Positions 61,439 through 64,000 of a stretch of 64,000 bases of DNA are shown piece by piece (position 1 is the first letter of the stretch; each line of letters begins with the position of its first letter). The notes beneath the pieces are model-generated. The model saw only the letters and a program-made list of their open reading frames with translations, was not told the DNA's origin and ran no database searches. This DNA is from Chitinophaga sp. (GTDB lineage: Bacteria > Bacteroidota > Bacteroidia > Chitinophagales > Chitinophagaceae), in assembly GCF_017745275.1 (NCBI RefSeq), contig NZ_JAGHZS010000007.1, positions 1 to 64,000 of the forward strand, read 5' to 3'. Made by a program: the position numbers and the translations under genes.

Positions 61439-63143
61439 GTACGTAGCAGCGTTCTTTATTGCTGTCATAACTATTTCTCTCAGTAACGCACAACAACACC
61501 GGATCAACTTAAAGCAAAAAATCGTTGTACCCGCGTCAGCGCTCCGTTTCGATTCTTTGCTGAGTATTGTTGGCCGCCAAACCGGCGCGCGGTTTTCCCT
61601 GAACACCAGTAAGTTTCCTCCTTCACGCCTGATCCATTTAGGGAAAAAAGTGATGCCCGTAGGAGAGCTCCTCACCACCATCCAAAATGATGCAGGTATT
61701 TATTATACCGTTTTAGGAGGACATATCATTTTCATAGATAATCCACCGCATATACCACATCCGGCACCAGCAAAGAAAGCAGCGCCGGCGAAAGCACCAT
61801 CGGAAAAGCGCCCCACGGAGAAACTGGCAGATCATAAATTATCTGCCACCAAACCACCGCCCATACAGGTATGGAAAGATCTCCAGCCACTGCCGGTGAT
61901 TTATATAATAGATACACTGGCTGCGCATCCAACCGATACTATGTACCTTGTCCGGCAACATCCCGATTCACTCCGTAAAACAGACAGCGTACTGGTAAAA
62001 CAATCCAACGCGTTGTTACAAACGGATTCCGTTTTTGTGAAGCAATATCCTGCTGCCCAAAAAACGGACTCCGTTTTTGCCGTTCAATACCACGCCGGAA
62101 AAACCATTGACTCAGTAAGATTTGTTCAATACCATCAGGCGATTCAAAATGGTTCGCTATCGGGTGCAGGCACCAACAGATACATTCCCCGGATATCCTT
62201 TCCCAGCTGGCAGTTCCGGCCATCTATACAATTAACCTGGGGACGCAGCGGAACAGATTCTGTGCGGCATACTCCTTTCACCATCGCCTTAAGAGATTCC
62301 AGTAACAAACAACAGCCGGATAAAATAAATGAAACAGTGGCCAGGCCAGTAGCCACGAAAACAAATGTGCAACAGCAAGAAACTACCACTGCGCAAACAT
62401 CTCCCAATACAAGTACCCAACAACAAAAAAGCAATACCGCGGTTCCGCAACAAACAGCGGCGAATACAAATACGAAGCCACCAATTATCAAACAACACAG
62501 CGGTGGGTCAGATCGTACTTCCTGGGTAAAGTCTACCTGGCAAAATATTTTTGATAATCCTTATCAAAGGCCCGCCAGGCAAGGAACAGGAGGCAGGACA
62601 GCGCAAGGACCATTCTCTTTCTTACTGAACCTGGGTGTTTCTGCCGATGAAGTATACTACGCGAATCCTACCATTCAAATGGGATTCCCTTTCCTGTATG
62701 GCATTGTACAGGGTAGTACCAACTTTAAGCTGGCACAGCTCAGGTTCGGAGCAGGGGTGTCTGCACGTATATCGGAGGATTGGCGTTTGCATCTCCAGGC
62801 AACCACCGGTAGTGCGCAGGAACAGCAATTCAACATCGACTCTAACCGCATGCTGATACCCGGTACTATGGAATCCCGCTTAACGAAAATATCCCTGCTG
62901 GGCGAAAAGCAGTTGGGGGATCATTTTCGCTTACAAGCCGGTCTTGTATGGAATAGCCAGCAATTGCAATATTCCGTGCCAGGTAAAACGGTGAACCAAA
63001 CACAAATGGCCTACAAGGAGCTGAATATTATTCATGCACCATATACGCTCATCAATTCGGTGAGTGGTGAACGTAATAACAAAGCCTGGATTGGTATCCA
63101 GGTAGGTATCTTTTATAATATAAATTTTAATAAAAGAGAGTAA
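61425..63143 (+). CDS. STN-domain outer-membrane protein with 14-residue repeats
   Basis: About 572 residues from the GTG at 61425, overlapping fecR by 14 bases; an in-frame ATG at 61380 is an alternative. A signal peptide is followed by an STN/secretin-like domain (about 25-95; ALRFDSLLSIVGRQTGARFS, VMPVGELLTTIQNDAG), a Pro/Ala/Lys-rich linker, about four 14-residue repeats ending in TDSV or IDSV (around residues 180-235), a Gln/Thr-rich stretch and a C-terminal small beta-barrel (FLLNLGVSADEVYYANPTIQ to WIGIQVGIFYNIN). The STN domain normally sits on TonB receptors; here it is on a small barrel with a long linker, so it may sense envelope state for the FecR/ECF pair. Function inferred. Confidence 0.8.
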   Translation: MDAIKYVAAFFIAVITISLSNAQQHRINLKQKIVVPASALRFDSLLSIVGRQTGARFSLNTSKFPPSRLIHLGKKVMPVGELLTTIQNDAGIYYTVLGGHIIFIDNPPHIPHPAPAKKAAPAKAPSEKRPTEKLADHKLSATKPPPIQVWKDLQPLPVIYIIDTLAAHPTDTMYLVRQHPDSLRKTDSVLVKQSNALLQTDSVFVKQYPAAQKTDSVFAVQYHAGKTIDSVRFVQYHQAIQNGSLSGAGTNRYIPRISFPSWQFRPSIQLTWGRSGTDSVRHTPFTIALRDSSNKQQPDKINETVARPVATKTNVQQQETTTAQTSPNTSTQQQKSNTAVPQQTAANTNTKPPIIKQHSGGSDRTSWVKSTWQNIFDNPYQRPARQGTGGRTAQGPFSFLLNLGVSADEVYYANPTIQMGFPFLYGIVQGSTNFKLAQLRFGAGVSARISEDWRLHLQATTGSAQEQQFNIDSNRMLIPGTMESRLTKISLLGEKQLGDHFRLQAGLVWNSQQLQYSVPGKTVNQTQMAYKELNIIHAPYTLINSVSGERNNKAWIGIQVGIFYNINFNKRE

Positions 63144-63209
63144 GGGTTTTTAATGAGTTGCGTGTAGTAGTAATGCACAATTTCTTTTTAACATTAAGAT
63201 GGCATTACG

Positions 63210-63983
63210 ATGATCGCATTATTAAAGACGGCAGAAAGAGCGAATAATTCTTCTTACATTAATAATTACGTTTTTCAACGGCATGTATTTGCTTACAGGG
63301 CGATACCTGTTGAACATCTGCAAAACAAGCAGGTACTGGAATTAGGCTGTGGTGAAGGCTATGGAATGGAAATGCTGGCACCACATGTTGCACATTACCT
63401 GGCAGTAGATAAAAAGAAACCGGTTAGTAAATTACCCGCCAATGCCTCCTTTCAGACCTGCAACCTGCCAATACTGACAGGTATTGCAGATAATAGTTAT
63501 GATACGGTGATCTGTTTCCAGGTGATCGAACATATCAAAGATGACAGCGCATTACTCCATGAAATCCGGCGGATACTGAAACCAGGTGGCCGCCTGTTTT
63601 TGACCACTCCTAACCGGTTAATGTCACTCAGCAGAAATCCATTTCATATCAGGGAATATTTACCACGTGAAATGTATGCGCTGGCAAATGCCCATTTCCC
63701 TAAAGCAACGGTAGAGGGCATCTACGGTAATCAGGCTGTTATGACCTACTATGAAGAAAATAAAGCGAGTGTAAACAGGATTACCAGGTGGGATATTTTT
63801 CGGCTGCAATACCGGCTCCCGGCCTTTCTCTTACGGATACCATACTCATTACTCAACAACCTGAATCGATTCCTCTTGCTCAAAAAAATAGAGGACGTCA
63901 CTGCCGGCATTGTACATGATGACTTCTATCAGCATTCCCTGCGGGATGATTGTCTCGATTATTTCGTTACAGCGGTCAAATAG
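63210..63983 (+). CDS. SAM-dependent class I methyltransferase
   Basis: 257 residues with motif I ELGCGEGYGMEML (SAM binding), an acidic residue after it (LAVDKKKP), motif IV-like YDTVICFQVIEHIKDD and LKPGGRLFLTTPN, all typical of the Methyltransf_11 type. The C-terminal third (LQYRLPAFLLRIPYSLLNNL) may hold substrate specificity; the type resembles lipid- or glycan-linked methyltransferases. Starts 66 bases after the STN gene; the window ends soon after its stop codon. Confidence 0.88.
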   Translation: MIALLKTAERANNSSYINNYVFQRHVFAYRAIPVEHLQNKQVLELGCGEGYGMEMLAPHVAHYLAVDKKKPVSKLPANASFQTCNLPILTGIADNSYDTVICFQVIEHIKDDSALLHEIRRILKPGGRLFLTTPNRLMSLSRNPFHIREYLPREMYALANAHFPKATVEGIYGNQAVMTYYEENKASVNRITRWDIFRLQYRLPAFLLRIPYSLLNNLNRFLLLKKIEDVTAGIVHDDFYQHSLRDDCLDYFVTAVK

Positions 63984-64000
63984 CTTGTAGCTATTCTTGC

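Overview
The window looks like a chromosomal segment of a Bacteroidota bacterium, most likely a Chitinophaga-type member of the Chitinophagaceae. Supporting signs are promoters of the TTG-N19-TAnnTTTG type (clearest before the tRNA gene and the 24354 gene), SusC-type TonB box and plug sequences, a sigma/FecR pair of the Bacteroidetes expansion type, many short SPII lipoproteins (SAC, LISC and similar lipoboxes) and the absence of clear Shine-Dalgarno sequences. No rRNA, CRISPR array, transposase or integrase was seen. One tRNA (Leu, CAG) is present.

Layout. 0-6.6 kb, minus strand: a di-haem cytochrome c peroxidase / TonB receptor / DUF4397 lipoprotein operon, then a YceI protein and a TlpA-like thioredoxin. 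7-16 kb: a B12-type radical SAM protein, a membrane protein with a NarL-type two-component pair, an FtsX/MacB permease and an ABC-2 exporter pair. 16-19 kb: a sulfatase and a CNNM/CorC transporter. 19.3-22.7 kb: tRNA-Leu followed by an AT-rich stretch holding one large SIR2-domain protein; a partial copy of the tRNA 3' end lies at the far side, suggesting a small defence island. 22.8-33 kb: aspartate kinase, small envelope proteins, a Met/His-rich outer-membrane protein, and a TolC/HlyD/ABC-2 efflux operon without its ATPase. 34-38 kb: a SWIM zinc-finger protein and a DUF6493-type protein. 38.4-41.2 kb: small lipoproteins, one of them frameshifted. 41-49.6 kb: a tandem DoxX protein, a MarR regulator with clear operators, a DUF4932 metallopeptidase, a WYL regulator, DUF4440 and BON-domain proteins.

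The most unusual locus is 49.9-57.0 kb. Two nearly adjacent genes encode (1) a SusC-like outer-membrane barrel that lacks its N-terminal regulatory domain and plug, and (2) a 1508-residue alpha-2-macroglobulin with an intact GCFEQ thioester, in which a carboxypeptidase-regulatory-like domain plus a SusC TonB box and plug sit where the bait region would be. The two halves of a SusC transporter seem to be divided between two proteins. Downstream are an SdpR/SdpI-like repressor and membrane pair with an operator, a secreted hydrolase, and an ECF sigma / FecR / STN-domain trio.

A second genome-scale pattern is a family of six intergenic elements (near 0.1, 6.9, 9.25, 46.25, 48.0 and 57.1 kb) whose arms are built from 7-base units starting with GC. 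Four form long hairpins and two survive as single arms. They sit on or beside stop codons, and in two of them the arms differ by exactly one 7-base unit.
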